Of a stretch of DNA of 64,000 nucleotides, positions 17,518 through 26,186 are shown piece by piece. Numbering within the stretch: position 1 is the stretch's first letter; the number at the start of each line of letters is the position of its first letter. A program made the translations under genes and the position numbers. The notes under the pieces are model-generated. The model did not search any database and was not told the DNA's origin. It saw only the letters and a list, made by a program, of their open reading frames with translations. Source of the stretch: Planococcus chinensis (GTDB lineage: Bacteria; Bacillota; Bacilli; Bacillales_A; Planococcaceae); contig NZ_JABWTK010000001.1 of assembly GCF_020071995.1 (NCBI RefSeq), positions 372,001-436,000 of the forward strand, written 5' to 3'.

Positions 17518-18816
17518 ATGTTTAATTGGATGGACCGCTTTTTTGGTCTTCAAACAAATGGAACTTCGGTGAAACGGGAAATGTCTGCGGGTGTTATCGG
17601 CTTTTTTACAGTCGTGTACATCATTGCGGTCAATTCGCTGATCTTATCGGAGTCCGGCATGCCGCTTGAAGCGGCGATTGTCGCAACGATTGCGGCATCC
17701 GTATTTGGCTGTCTGGTGATGGGTTTCTGGGGCAATGCGCCGATTCTTTTGGTGCCTGGCATGGGGATCAACGCCTTGTTCTCGTACACGATGGTCCAGT
17801 CGATGGGCTTGTCGTGGCCGGAAGCACTGGCTGTTGTGTTCATCTCAGGGCTCATCTTCGTCGTCATCGCGTTCACGCCTCTTGCGAAACTGCTGAATGC
17901 AGCGGTGCCGTATTCGCTGAAAGAAGCGATTACGGTAGGGCTCGGCTTGTTCCTGATGCTGATTGGCCTGGAAAAAGGCGGCATTGTCGAACGCGGCACG
18001 TCATCGATTCTGGCACTCGGCTCACTCGGTGAACCGCATGTGTTGGCGACGGTTTTGACGTTTGTCGTGGCGATTGTGCTGTTTATCCGCAATGTACCGG
18101 GGAATTTCCTGATTACGGTTGTGGCAGGAACCGTGATTGCGTCGTTTTTCGGTCTGATCGATATGAGCGCATTGGGCGGATCGTCCATCGAGGCCGCTGA
18201 AGCGTTCGCTGTGTTCGGTGCGCTGTCGTTTGACGGGATTTTGTCGATGGCGTTTTGGGTTGCTGTTTTCTCTTTGACGATGGTTATCGTTTTCGAGAAC
18301 ATCGGCACTGTTCAGGGGCAGGTGTCGTTTGTGAAACGCCCTGAGAAATTCGGACGTGCGTTCCAGTCGACTTCTGTATCATCAATGGCATCCGGCATCT
18401 TCGGCACAAGCCCGACGGTGGCGAGCGCTGAAAGTACGGCGGCCATGGCGGCTGGCGGACGGACCGGCTTGACGTCGGTTACGGCAGGAATCCTGTTTAT
18501 GGTTTCGGTGTTCTTCATTCCGGCCATCAAACTGATTCCGGACAGCGCCATTGCGCCGATCCTGATCATTGTCGGCGGCTTGATGGTTCAGAATATCCGC
18601 AACCTGGATATGAAGGACATGAGCGAAAGCTTCCCGGCGCTGCTGATTGTGGCATTGATTCCTTTCACGTACAGCATTGCGGACGGCATCGCCATCGGCT
18701 TTATCCTGTACCCGATCTTGAAAGTTGCGATCGGAAAATGGCGGGAAGTATCGATGACGCTTTACATCATCGCCGGCTTGTTCCTCATGAACTTTGTGTT
18801 TCATGTCATCGGTTAA
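17518..18816 (+). CDS. AzgA/NCS2-type purine permease
   Basis: The 432-residue protein has about 12-13 membrane helices and the AzgA-family signatures: LLVPGMGINALFSY, the conserved VPYSLKEAITVGLGLFL region, and GTSPTVASAES before helix 10. Members import adenine, guanine or hypoxanthine with protons (PbuG and PbuO in B. subtilis); which base is used here cannot be decided. The start ATG follows AGAAGG. The gene is monocistronic with a strong terminator. The upstream region has a perfect inverted repeat and a good promoter. Confidence 0.87.
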   Translation: MFNWMDRFFGLQTNGTSVKREMSAGVIGFFTVVYIIAVNSLILSESGMPLEAAIVATIAASVFGCLVMGFWGNAPILLVPGMGINALFSYTMVQSMGLSWPEALAVVFISGLIFVVIAFTPLAKLLNAAVPYSLKEAITVGLGLFLMLIGLEKGGIVERGTSSILALGSLGEPHVLATVLTFVVAIVLFIRNVPGNFLITVVAGTVIASFFGLIDMSALGGSSIEAAEAFAVFGALSFDGILSMAFWVAVFSLTMVIVFENIGTVQGQVSFVKRPEKFGRAFQSTSVSSMASGIFGTSPTVASAESTAAMAAGGRTGLTSVTAGILFMVSVFFIPAIKLIPDSAIAPILIIVGGLMVQNIRNLDMKDMSESFPALLIVALIPFTYSIADGIAIGFILYPILKVAIGKWREVSMTLYIIAGLFLMNFVFHVIG

Positions 18817-18820
18817 TTGA

Positions 18821-18855
18821 AAAAACGCATCTGTCCTGAGGCAGATGCGTTTTTC
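18821..18855 (+). terminator. Terminator after the purine permease gene
   Basis: The stem AAAAACGCATCTG with CAGATGCGTTTTT ends in T residues. Confidence 0.9.
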
Positions 18856-18935
18856 TGTGGGCACGGCACAGTTCCTCCAAACCGCCCTGTGGTGGTATAA
18901 TGGATGAAAGAGATCGAAAGGAGTTGGAAATCCCC

Positions 18936-19121
18936 ATGAAATACACGAAATCAAAAATGGAACAGCTCGTAAGCGATCATCCGGAGTTGAAAAAGCGTCT
19001 GAAAACGTTGATGAAAGATATGGAATTGGAAAAGAACTTTGCATTGAAAGCCCTCTACCATTCGGAAGTGACAGACAACGGCCCGTACCAAAAAGATTAT
19101 CAGGATCTGGATCTGCAATAA
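18936..19121 (+). CDS. Small hypothetical protein
   Basis: The 61-residue protein is charged and mostly helical (MKYTKSKMEQLVSDHPELK...LQ) with no membrane segment or cysteine. An extended -10 (TGGTATAAT) at 18892-18900 places the transcript start after the most upstream ATG (18900), so the ATG at 18936 behind AAAGGAG (12 nt away) is preferred. The stop codon lies inside the terminator stem. It lies convergent to the B12-type regulator. I do not recognise a family. Confidence 0.6.
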   Translation: MKYTKSKMEQLVSDHPELKKRLKTLMKDMELEKNFALKALYHSEVTDNGPYQKDYQDLDLQ

Positions 19122-19138
19122 ATTGCAGATCTTTTTTT
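19110..19138 (+). terminator. Terminator overlapping the end of the small gene
   Basis: GATCTGCAAT and ATTGCAGATC pair across a 2-nt centre and are followed by a T run; the gene's TAA stop lies in the stem. Confidence 0.85.
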
Positions 19139-19168
19139 ATGGGCTGAAATTAAATCGGACGGATACAG

Positions 19169-19210
19169 AAAAGAACTCCCTTTAAGCTTTGCTTAAAGGG
19201 AGTTCTTTTT
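19169..19210 (-). terminator. Terminator overlapping the end of the LitR/CarH-type gene
   Basis: GAACTCCCTTTAAGC pairs with GCTTAAAGGGAGTTC. The arm nearest the gene is within its last codons, and T residues follow on the minus strand. Confidence 0.82.
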
Positions 19211-20090
19211 GTTCATCAAGCCATTGCTGCCAAGATTCATAAGTTTCGCCCAGGTACCAGACCTTGCTGGAGTGCAGCTTTTGCTCTGCGCCCTTGCCGC
19301 CCACAAGAAAACGCATGCGCGGATTTTCTTTGGACAACTCTTCGATGTAATGCTCGACGGTCGGCAAAAGCTTAGGGTCCAATATCGACATACAGACGAT
19401 TTCGGTCTGCTGCTGCCGCGCGGCTTCCGGCAGCCCGTCAATCGGTGTATCCTGTCCGAAATACATGACAGGGAAGCCGTTTTCCCGCAAGAACAAAGTG
19501 AACAGCAAAAGACCCAGCTGATGGTTTTCGCCGCTTGGACACAGCGCCATCACTTTCGGCAGTTCTGTGGATGTCGGGAAAATGCGGAAGAAATGAGAAA
19601 AGCGTTGTTGTACAAGGTGGCTGATCATATGTTCATGAGCCACCGTAAGTGAGCCGTTTTCCCATTCTTCTCCAATGTGGACCATCAACGGTGCGATGAT
19701 GGAGAAAAAGACCGTACGATAATGGAATAAAGAAAAGTTCAGATCGAGCAGATAGTTGAAGCGTTCCGTATCCATCTCGGAAGCCGCCAAATATAGTTCC
19801 TGGATTGACTTGCTGAACGGATCGTCTTCTGTCGACGTAGTCGGCATCATCGCTTTTTCGGCGGGTTTTCTTTTAGAAGCATGAAGCTGCTTGACGGCTT
19901 CACTGATTTTAAAGCCTTTTTCCTGCACTTGTATTTTAAGCCATTTCAAATCTTCCAGGTTCTGATCCGAATAAAGGCGGTGTCCGGATTCAGTGCGCGC
20001 TGGTGTGATGGCATTATATCGGGTTTCCCAGGAACGGATGGTTACCTTTGGCATATCTAAAAGCTTAGCAGCTGCTTTAATATTATACAT
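19182..20090 (-). CDS. litR: MerR-family regulator with cobalamin-binding domain (CarH/LitR type)
   Basis: The 302-residue protein has an N-terminal MerR helix-turn-helix (about 1-70; MYNIKAAAKLLDMPKVTIRSW), a helical bundle (about 95-170) and a Rossmann B12-binding domain (about 178-295). The adenosyl-cap motif W-x9-EH is present (Trp143, Glu153, His154), and the B12 motif ExHxxG is GENHQLG with His190 as probable lower ligand. These are the hallmarks of coenzyme-B12 light-sensing repressors CarH/LitR. In T. thermophilus CarH a His next to that Trp ligates cobalt after light; here the residue is Glu144, so photochemistry may differ. A palindrome overlapping its own -10 box suggests autorepression. 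No carotenoid genes are near; three MFS exporters follow upstream. Confidence 0.88.
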   Translation of the reverse strand: MYNIKAAAKLLDMPKVTIRSWETRYNAITPARTESGHRLYSDQNLEDLKWLKIQVQEKGFKISEAVKQLHASKRKPAEKAMMPTTSTEDDPFSKSIQELYLAASEMDTERFNYLLDLNFSLFHYRTVFFSIIAPLMVHIGEEWENGSLTVAHEHMISHLVQQRFSHFFRIFPTSTELPKVMALCPSGENHQLGLLLFTLFLRENGFPVMYFGQDTPIDGLPEAARQQQTEIVCMSILDPKLLPTVEHYIEELSKENPRMRFLVGGKGAEQKLHSSKVWYLGETYESWQQWLDEQKELPLSKA

Positions 20091-20119
20091 AGCTATACCT
20101 CCGTTTCTTTAACATGTCT

Positions 20120-20157
20120 GTATAATTATTATACAACCTTTGGAGCCATTCAGTAAA
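20120..20157 (-). promoter_or_regulatory. Promoter and palindromic operator of the LitR/CarH-type gene
   Basis: On the minus strand TTTACT and TATAAT are 18 nt apart. A 15-nt palindrome (GTATAAT-N-ATTATAC, 20120-20134) covers the -10 box. Autoregulation through this site is inference from its position and from family behaviour. Confidence 0.55.
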
Positions 20158-20191
20158 GCTTTAGGGGCAGGAGGATAAAAGAATGTATAAA

Positions 20192-20224
20192 AAAACTGGA
20201 ACCCCGGCAAAGGGTTCCAGTTTT
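20192..20224 (-). terminator. Bidirectional hairpin after the first MFS gene
   Basis: AAACTGGAACCC pairs with GGGTTCCAGTTT, and A and T tracts on either side would let it work on both strands. Confidence 0.82.
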
Positions 20225-20230
20225 ATCGAA

Positions 20231-21430
20231 TTACAAAGCGGGATTGGCTTTCGCTACGCGTGAACGCTGCCAAGTGACCGTAATCATCATGGTGACCATC
20301 AGCATCACAAATCCCAGGATAAACGGATAAGAAATATTGAAATCGTAAAGCACTCCGGCAAGAAGCGGTCCGATGACATTGCCGATGCTCATGTAAGCAT
20401 TGTTCATGCCCATCGCAAATCCGACTTCGCCTTCAGCCATTTTGGAGATGAGCGTATTGAGCACAGGACGCAAAATGGAAGTGGCCATAAAGATAATCAG
20501 TGAGACGGTAAAGAACATCGCGTAGCTTCCGGCAAACAAGGACAACAGGAAACCGGCTGCTGCGACACCGATAAAAGCAATCAGTACGGGCACTTCGCCG
20601 AAGCGGCGGACAATGCGGTCCACGATGAACAGCTGCACAATCACACCGACGATGCCAGTAGCCGTAATCATAAAGGCGATGTCTTTAGCGGTCGACTGGA
20701 ACTGGTTGTCGAGATACAATCCGACGACCGATTCATACGCCAGCAAACCGAAGCTCATGACAAGGGTGATAACCAACGGGATGAAATACGGCATGGTCAC
20801 GGAGCGTCCGATTTTCTTCATCATGGATTCTTCATCAGTCAAGGTAGCTGCCAATGCCGGATCCGCTTCAACGGCATCGTTTTCTTTCAGCCAGATCATT
20901 GAAAAGAGGACGGCCACTAACGAAACGAGTGCCGATACCAAAAACGGCAATTTCAAGTCGTACTCAGCCAGGAATCCGCCGATTCCGGGCCCTACAACGA
21001 TGCCAAGCGACATGGCAGCAGAAACCAGGCTGTTTCCTTTAGCCCGCTGGTCGAACGTTGTAATGTCAGCGATATAGGCAAAGATGGCCGGAACGAGCAT
21101 AGCAGCTCCGACTCCGCCGATTACGCGTGACAGGTACAGAATCCAGATGGAATCCGATAGATAAAACACAAACATGGACAGCGTCAAACCGGCCAGCCCG
21201 TAGATGATCATTTTCCGGCGACCATACTGATCCGCCCATTTCCCGGCAACCGGCGAGAACACAAACTGTGCCGCCGCGAATATGGCAATCATGAGGCCGG
21301 CAGCCAAGCCGCCTTGGTTAATCGATTGGAGATAAGAGGGAAGGATCGGGATGATAATGCCGAAGCTTCCGATGGCAATAAACATATTGATCATCAATAT
21401 GATGATCTTTTTTCTTTGGTCCGTAGACAT
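20231..21430 (-). CDS. MFS exporter, NorA/Bmr-like DHA1 family (paralogue 1)
   Basis: The 399-residue protein has 12 predicted helices. The helix 2-3 loop has motif A (GKWADQYGRRK) and helix 5 has the antiporter motif C (GIVVGPGIGGFLAEY), as in NorA, Bmr and Blt drug exporters. It is the most 3' of three tandem minus-strand paralogues, all starting MSxxQRKKIxILM and sharing about two thirds of residues by eye. It has its own TTGACA promoter. Substrate unknown. Confidence 0.85.
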   Translation of the reverse strand: MSTDQRKKIIILMINMFIAIGSFGIIIPILPSYLQSINQGGLAAGLMIAIFAAAQFVFSPVAGKWADQYGRRKMIIYGLAGLTLSMFVFYLSDSIWILYLSRVIGGVGAAMLVPAIFAYIADITTFDQRAKGNSLVSAAMSLGIVVGPGIGGFLAEYDLKLPFLVSALVSLVAVLFSMIWLKENDAVEADPALAATLTDEESMMKKIGRSVTMPYFIPLVITLVMSFGLLAYESVVGLYLDNQFQSTAKDIAFMITATGIVGVIVQLFIVDRIVRRFGEVPVLIAFIGVAAAGFLLSLFAGSYAMFFTVSLIIFMATSILRPVLNTLISKMAEGEVGFAMGMNNAYMSIGNVIGPLLAGVLYDFNISYPFILGFVMLMVTMMITVTWQRSRVAKANPAL

Positions 21431-21486
21431 GGGCAGCAGCCTCTTTTCTTCTATATATAGTTCCGAGTTTTTTTCTCAGCCTACCT

Positions 21487-21516
21487 ATAGTAATTTGAGC
21501 AGGCAGTTTTTGTCAA
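21487..21516 (-). promoter_or_regulatory. Promoter of MFS paralogue 1
   Basis: On the minus strand TTGACA and TACTAT are separated by 18 nt, about 60 nt before the gene. Confidence 0.55.
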
Positions 21517-21591
21517 TGCAACTGAACTGAGTTTAGGGAATTTATTTCGGGAGATGAAATTTATGCCTCGTCGACCTGTATTTTTTGCCAA

Positions 21592-21624
21592 TAAAAAACT
21601 GAATCTCTTAAACAAGAGACTCAG
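21592..21624 (-). terminator. Terminator overlapping the end of MFS paralogue 2
   Basis: CTGAGTCTCTT pairs with AAGAGATTCAG around GTTT, followed by TTTTTT on the minus strand; the stop codon lies in the hairpin. Confidence 0.82.
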
Positions 21625-22840
21625 CTTCAGATTCTTCAATGCGCATAAGCGCCAAAGCTTTGGCTGCACGTGAACTGCGCCATGCCATCGCAATGGAAAG
21701 TGTCACGATCAACAGGCCGAGGCCAAGAATGAACGGATAGTTAATGTTAAAGTCGAACAGCAGGCCGGCAGACAAAGGCCCCAGTACATTGCCAAGACTC
21801 ATATAGGACGTATTCATGCCCATCGCAAAGCCGACTTCGCCTTCTGCCATTTTGGAAATCAGGATATTGAGCACCGGCCGCAAGATGGCCATTGCCAGGA
21901 AGATGACGAGCGACACACCGAAAAACGAAGCGTAGCTTCCAGCAACCAGCGATAACAGGAAACCGGCAGTCGCAAGCCCAAGGAAAGCGATCAGTACCGG
22001 CACTTCGCCGAAGCGGCGCACCAGGCGGTCGACGACAAATACTTGGACAATGACGCTGACAAGACCGGTAGCGGTAATCATCATGGCGATGTCTTTGGAA
22101 GTCGAACCGTATTCTGTCGTTAAATACATGCCGATGACCGACTCGTAAGCGACCAGCCCAAAGCTCATGACAAACGTGATGATCAATGGAATGAAATACG
22201 GCATTTTGACGGAACGGCCGATTTGCTCCAGCATCGATTCGTCTTTTGCAAACTCTTCCGCCTGCTTCGTGCTGTCGGCAGTCGGAGCAATTTCTTTCAG
22301 CATGACCATTGAAAAGACGACAGCTGTGAACGTAACGATCGCCGAAACCAGGAACGGCAATTTCAAGTCAAAATCAGCTAAAAAGCCGCCGATTCCAGGT
22401 CCGATGACCAATCCGAGTGACATCGAAGCTGTTACAAGGCCGGTACCTTTGGCGCGCTGAGCGGCTGTCGTGATGCCTGCTACATACGTAAAGATGCCGG
22501 GAACAAGAAAGGCGTCGCCGATTCCGCCGACGATGCGTGAAGCGTAAAGAAGCCAAATTGAATCCGTCGCATAAAACATCAGCATGGAAACGGTCAACAG
22601 CGACAAGCCGAGGATGATGACTTTGCGCGGTCCGTAAATATCCGCCCATTTGCCGCCGAGCGGCGAAAACAGAAGCTGGGCTCCGGCGAATATGGCGATC
22701 ATCAACCCGGCGGCGGTGCCGCCCTGGTTGATGGACACGAGATAGGCAGGGAGAATCGGGACGATAATTCCAAAGCTGGCGATGGCGATAAACATATTCA
22801 CCATCAGGATCGTAATTTTTTTGCGTTGTTGAGAAGACAT
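21608..22840 (-). CDS. MFS exporter, NorA/Bmr-like DHA1 family (paralogue 2)
   Basis: The 410-residue middle copy is close to paralogue 1 (IASFGIIVPILPAYL, GKWADIYGPRK, GLVIGPGIGGFLADF). The usual GRRK of motif A reads GPRK here, losing one of the two adjacent arginines, which may affect gating. The C-terminal tail is longer (IEESEAESLV). It has its own terminator, so the three copies are probably separate transcripts. Role as a small-molecule exporter follows from family membership. Confidence 0.85.
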   Translation of the reverse strand: MSSQQRKKITILMVNMFIAIASFGIIVPILPAYLVSINQGGTAAGLMIAIFAGAQLLFSPLGGKWADIYGPRKVIILGLSLLTVSMLMFYATDSIWLLYASRIVGGIGDAFLVPGIFTYVAGITTAAQRAKGTGLVTASMSLGLVIGPGIGGFLADFDLKLPFLVSAIVTFTAVVFSMVMLKEIAPTADSTKQAEEFAKDESMLEQIGRSVKMPYFIPLIITFVMSFGLVAYESVIGMYLTTEYGSTSKDIAMMITATGLVSVIVQVFVVDRLVRRFGEVPVLIAFLGLATAGFLLSLVAGSYASFFGVSLVIFLAMAILRPVLNILISKMAEGEVGFAMGMNTSYMSLGNVLGPLSAGLLFDFNINYPFILGLGLLIVTLSIAMAWRSSRAAKALALMRIEESEAESLV

Positions 22841-22928
22841 TACAGGAAAAGCCTCATTTCTATAGAATAAATTTCTTTCACCAAAAGCAAAGCGTCGGAA
22901 ATGTAAAGGTTAAACAGCCAGCCGGTCC

Positions 22929-24164
22929 TTAAAGAGCGGATTCGGCTTCAAATGAAAGTGCTTCTTCGGACGTTGCTGCAGCTTTTTTGCTGCGTGTAAT
23001 GTGCCAGCCGACCGTAATCGAAATGGTGACCGCCAGCATAAGAAGTCCGAGAATGAACGGGAAGACCAGGTTGATGTCGTACAGCAATCCTGCTGAAATC
23101 GGTCCAATAACGTTGCCGATGCCCATGAAAGAAGTGCTGAGACCCATGGCAAAGCCGACTTCGCCTTTTGCCAGTTTGGAAACAAGGATATTCAACACCG
23201 GGCGAAGAATGGACATCGCCATGAAAATAATCAATGTCACGGCAAAGAACATGGCATATGTATTGGCCACAAGCGCCAGCAGGAAGCCGGCCGAAGCGAC
23301 TCCGAGGAATGCAATCAGGATAGGCACTTCGCCAAAGCGGCGGATCAGCCGCTCGACTGCAAACAACTGCGTCAGAACGCTGACGCCCTGGATGGCGATG
23401 CACATGAGGGCAATATCCTGAACACTGGCATTGAACTCATCGTTGAGCACCAGCCCGAAAATTGATTCGTAAGCGATCAAACCGAAGCTCATCACGAACG
23501 TAATGATCAATGGAATGAAATACGGCATTTTGGTGGAGCGGGCAATTTTTTTGGACATCGATTCTTCGTCATCCAAATCACGTACATTGGCTTGCCCGGT
23601 CCGCAAAGGATCGCTTTCTTTCAAAAAGGCGATTGAAAACAGAACTGCTAAAAGCGTGATGAATGCCGACATCAAAAACGGCGCTTTCACATGGAAATCA
23701 GACATGAACAGCATGATCGCCGGACCGGCTACGAGCCCCATCGACATGGAAGCCGTCACAAGGCCGGTGCCTTTTGCGCGCTGTTCAGGCGTCGTGATGT
23801 CTGCTGTATAAGCGAAGACAGCCGGAATCAGGAACGCATCGCCGATTCCGCCGAGCACCCGTGAAGCATATAAAACCCATAAGGTATCAGTTGAATAAAA
23901 TAAAAAACCGCCGGCAGTGATCAGCATCAGACCGATAATAATCATTTTGCGGCGGCCAAATTGATCGGTCCATTTGCCGCCGAGCGGGGCAAACAGGAGC
24001 TGCGCGCCGGCAAAGATGGCGATAATCATTCCCGAAGCCATCCCGCCTTGATTGATCGATTCCAGATAAGCCGGAATCACCGGTCCGGTAATCCCGAAAC
24101 TTGTTATCGTAATAAACATTGTAATCATTAATATACTGATTTTTTTGCGTTGAGGTGAAGACAT
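22929..24164 (-). CDS. MFS exporter, NorA/Bmr-like DHA1 family (paralogue 3)
   Basis: The 411-residue third copy is the most diverged. Motif A is intact (GKWTDQFGRRK). Motif C, normally GPGIGG, reads GLVAGPAIMLFMSDF, losing the conserved glycines that kink helix 5 in antiporters. A change there could alter transport direction or specificity. The end of the protein (EALSFEAESAL) is like the acidic end of paralogue 2. The gene is preceded by a probable promoter at 24193-24220. Confidence 0.83.
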   Translation of the reverse strand: MSSPQRKKISILMITMFITITSFGITGPVIPAYLESINQGGMASGMIIAIFAGAQLLFAPLGGKWTDQFGRRKMIIIGLMLITAGGFLFYSTDTLWVLYASRVLGGIGDAFLIPAVFAYTADITTPEQRAKGTGLVTASMSMGLVAGPAIMLFMSDFHVKAPFLMSAFITLLAVLFSIAFLKESDPLRTGQANVRDLDDEESMSKKIARSTKMPYFIPLIITFVMSFGLIAYESIFGLVLNDEFNASVQDIALMCIAIQGVSVLTQLFAVERLIRRFGEVPILIAFLGVASAGFLLALVANTYAMFFAVTLIIFMAMSILRPVLNILVSKLAKGEVGFAMGLSTSFMGIGNVIGPISAGLLYDINLVFPFILGLLMLAVTISITVGWHITRSKKAAATSEEALSFEAESAL

Positions 24165-24192
24165 TAAATGGTGCCTCGATTCAATTAAAATT

Positions 24193-24220
24193 ATTGTACA
24201 AACTCTACTTGTTTTGACAA
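24193..24220 (-). promoter_or_regulatory. Promoter of MFS paralogue 3
   Basis: On the minus strand TTGTCA and TACAAT are separated by 16 nt. Confidence 0.45.
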
Positions 24221-24570
24221 CTTTCCTATATTATGATGAAAAACCTTCAAAGTCAATGTGTTTTACACATAAAAATATCACGATATCAAAACAATTTATT
24301 ATTTCGTTATATAAATATTCTCAACATTTATGAAGCCCGTCACAAAGCCTTTTTGCTCGAAATCCCCTTAGAAAATTATCTGGAAATCACGTTTTTAAAA
24401 GCAAATGAAACGCTTACAAAGCTTAAAATCCTTGCTGGTTTTGTTACAGCGATGTGAATATAAAGCTTAATATAGTAGAAACAGGGAACAGGGGTTTATT
24501 AAAACTGCATAAAGGTAAGGTATAATTAAGGCAGTAACAGAAGACATTCAAGCCACGAAAGGTGACTGTG
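24221..24570 (+). other. AT-rich gap between divergent MFS and CoA-transferase genes
   Basis: About 350 bp without a convincing gene. A 74-codon frame at 24233-24457 has no ribosome site and an AT-driven composition. Near 24409-24424 the sequence ATGAAACGCTTACAAA resembles, on the other strand, an imperfect CcpA site. A promoter for the CoA-transferase is expected in 24440-24540 (for example the TATAAT-like TATAATT at 24521), but no good -35 is clear. Confidence 0.4.
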
Positions 24571-26064
24571 ATGGGACATACCACTGAACGGATCAAAGCC
24601 ATTCAATTGCAGGAACGGATTATCGACGCAGAGCTGGCGGCTTCTTGGATTCAGGACGGCATGACGTTGGGGCTCAGCGGATTTACGCGTGCAGGAGATG
24701 CCAAAGCGGTGCCGCTTGCGCTGATCAAGCGGGCGGAAACGGAAAGTTTCAAAGTGAATGTTTTTACCGGGGCTTCTTTAGGCTCGGATATCGATCGTTT
24801 GTTTGCAGAAGCGGGCATCGTGCGCAAACGCCTGCCATTTCAAGCCGACCCGGTGATGCGCCGGAAAATCAACGAAGGGGACATGCTGTTTGTTGACCAT
24901 CACTTGTCCCAAACCGCTGAATGGATCAAGGCGGGAGTCATTGAACCGATTGACTTTGCGATTATTGAAGCGCTCGGCATCACAGAAGACGGATTGATCA
25001 TCCCCACAACATCGGTCGGCAACTCGGCTCTTTTTGTGCAGTACGCAAAAAATGTCATAGTGGAAATCAATACGGCCCAGCCGGCTTTGTTTGAAGGGCT
25101 GCACGATATTTACGACACTGGCAAACAAGGGGAGCGTTCGCCGATCCCGCTGACCCGTGCGAGCGACCGTATCGGAGTTCCCGGGATTCCAGTCGATTTG
25201 GAGAAAGTGCGGGGCATCATTTTTACGCATCAGCCGGATTCACCTTCGACTATTGCGGCAGCAGACGAAGAGACAGAATTGATGGCGGAGCACTTGCTGA
25301 ACTTTCTTCGTTCCGAGGTCCGGGCGGGAAGGCTGACAGAAAAGCTGGCTCCGCTGCAATCGGGAATCGGGACTGTCGCCAATGCGGTCCTGCACGGCTT
25401 GCTTGATTCAGAATTCGGCGATTTGGAAGTTTACTCGGAGGTGCTGCAGGATGCCGTGTTCGAGCTGATCGATGCAGGGAAAGTCCGTTTCGCCTCCAGT
25501 TCTTCCATCACCTTGTCTCAGGAAAAGATGAAGCAGGTCTATGGCAATTTCGAGAAATATCGCGACAAACTGATTCTGCGGCCGCAGGAGATTTCCAACC
25601 ATCCCGAAATCATCCGCCGCCTCGGACTGATTTCGATCAATACGGCTTTGGAATTCGATATTTATGGAAACGTCAACTCCACCCATGTGTCGGGGACAAA
25701 AATGATGAACGGCATCGGCGGATCCGGAGATTTCGCCCGCAATGCGCGGCTTTCGATCTTCGTCACCAAATCGATCGCCAAAGGCGGAAGAATATCGAGC
25801 GTCGTTCCATTCGCCACTCATATTGACCACACGGAACACGACGTCGATATCGTGGTGACGGAACAGGGCTATGCGGACTTGCGGGGGCTGGCCCCGCGGG
25901 AACGTGCGGCGCTGATTATCGAGAACTGTGTGCATCCGATGTATAAAGAAAAAATGCGCAGTTATTATGCGGAAGCTTTGCCGCGCGGCGGCCAGACGCC
26001 GCATGTGCTGGAACAGGCCTTTTCGTGGCATGCGAAATTGGCGCAAACCGGCACAATGCTGTAA
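24571..26064 (+). CDS. Acetyl-CoA hydrolase/succinyl-CoA:acetate CoA-transferase, copy 1
   Basis: The 497-residue protein is a class I CoA-transferase of the Ach1/Cat1/AarC type. Seen: DGMTLGLSGFTRAGDAKAVP at the N-terminus, the VYSEVLQDAVFEL segment where the catalytic glutamate of AarC-type enzymes lies, and the glycine-rich GIGGSGDFARNAR near the C-terminus. Such enzymes move CoA between succinyl-CoA and acetate, or hydrolyse acetyl-CoA, in acetate overflow and propionate metabolism. The ATG at 24571 follows GAAAGGTG by 7 nt and is preferred over GTG at 24562. A close paralogue is at 27060-28574, with a LytTR regulator between them. Confidence 0.88.
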   Translation: MGHTTERIKAIQLQERIIDAELAASWIQDGMTLGLSGFTRAGDAKAVPLALIKRAETESFKVNVFTGASLGSDIDRLFAEAGIVRKRLPFQADPVMRRKINEGDMLFVDHHLSQTAEWIKAGVIEPIDFAIIEALGITEDGLIIPTTSVGNSALFVQYAKNVIVEINTAQPALFEGLHDIYDTGKQGERSPIPLTRASDRIGVPGIPVDLEKVRGIIFTHQPDSPSTIAAADEETELMAEHLLNFLRSEVRAGRLTEKLAPLQSGIGTVANAVLHGLLDSEFGDLEVYSEVLQDAVFELIDAGKVRFASSSSITLSQEKMKQVYGNFEKYRDKLILRPQEISNHPEIIRRLGLISINTALEFDIYGNVNSTHVSGTKMMNGIGGSGDFARNARLSIFVTKSIAKGGRISSVVPFATHIDHTEHDVDIVVTEQGYADLRGLAPRERAALIIENCVHPMYKEKMRSYYAEALPRGGQTPHVLEQAFSWHAKLAQTGTML

Positions 26065-26085
26065 GGAGATATGGCGAAAAATCGA

Positions 26086-26116
26086 ACAGCTGCCCTTAAA
26101 AGGGGTGGCTGTTTTA
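26086..26116 (+). terminator. Terminator after CoA-transferase copy 1
   Basis: AACAGCTGCCCTT and AAGGGGTGGCTGTT pair (one G-T pair) and are followed by TTAATTT. Confidence 0.7.
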
Positions 26117-26186
26117 ATTTGGACTGGGAGCGGGCAGGGTGCTGCGCTATAATTTAAGCATTGAATAAAAAGACAGGAGGCCGCTC

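Noticed and set aside
17550-18308. Long antisense frame (252 codons) opposite the purine permease
   Set aside because: Shadow of the high-GC third positions of the sense gene; no start signal. The same holds for 15295-15948, 18382-19044 and 33041-33769.
24233-24457. 74-residue open frame between the MFS and CoA-transferase genes
   Set aside because: AT-rich by chance, no ribosome site, overlaps the promoter of MFS paralogue 3 on the other strand.
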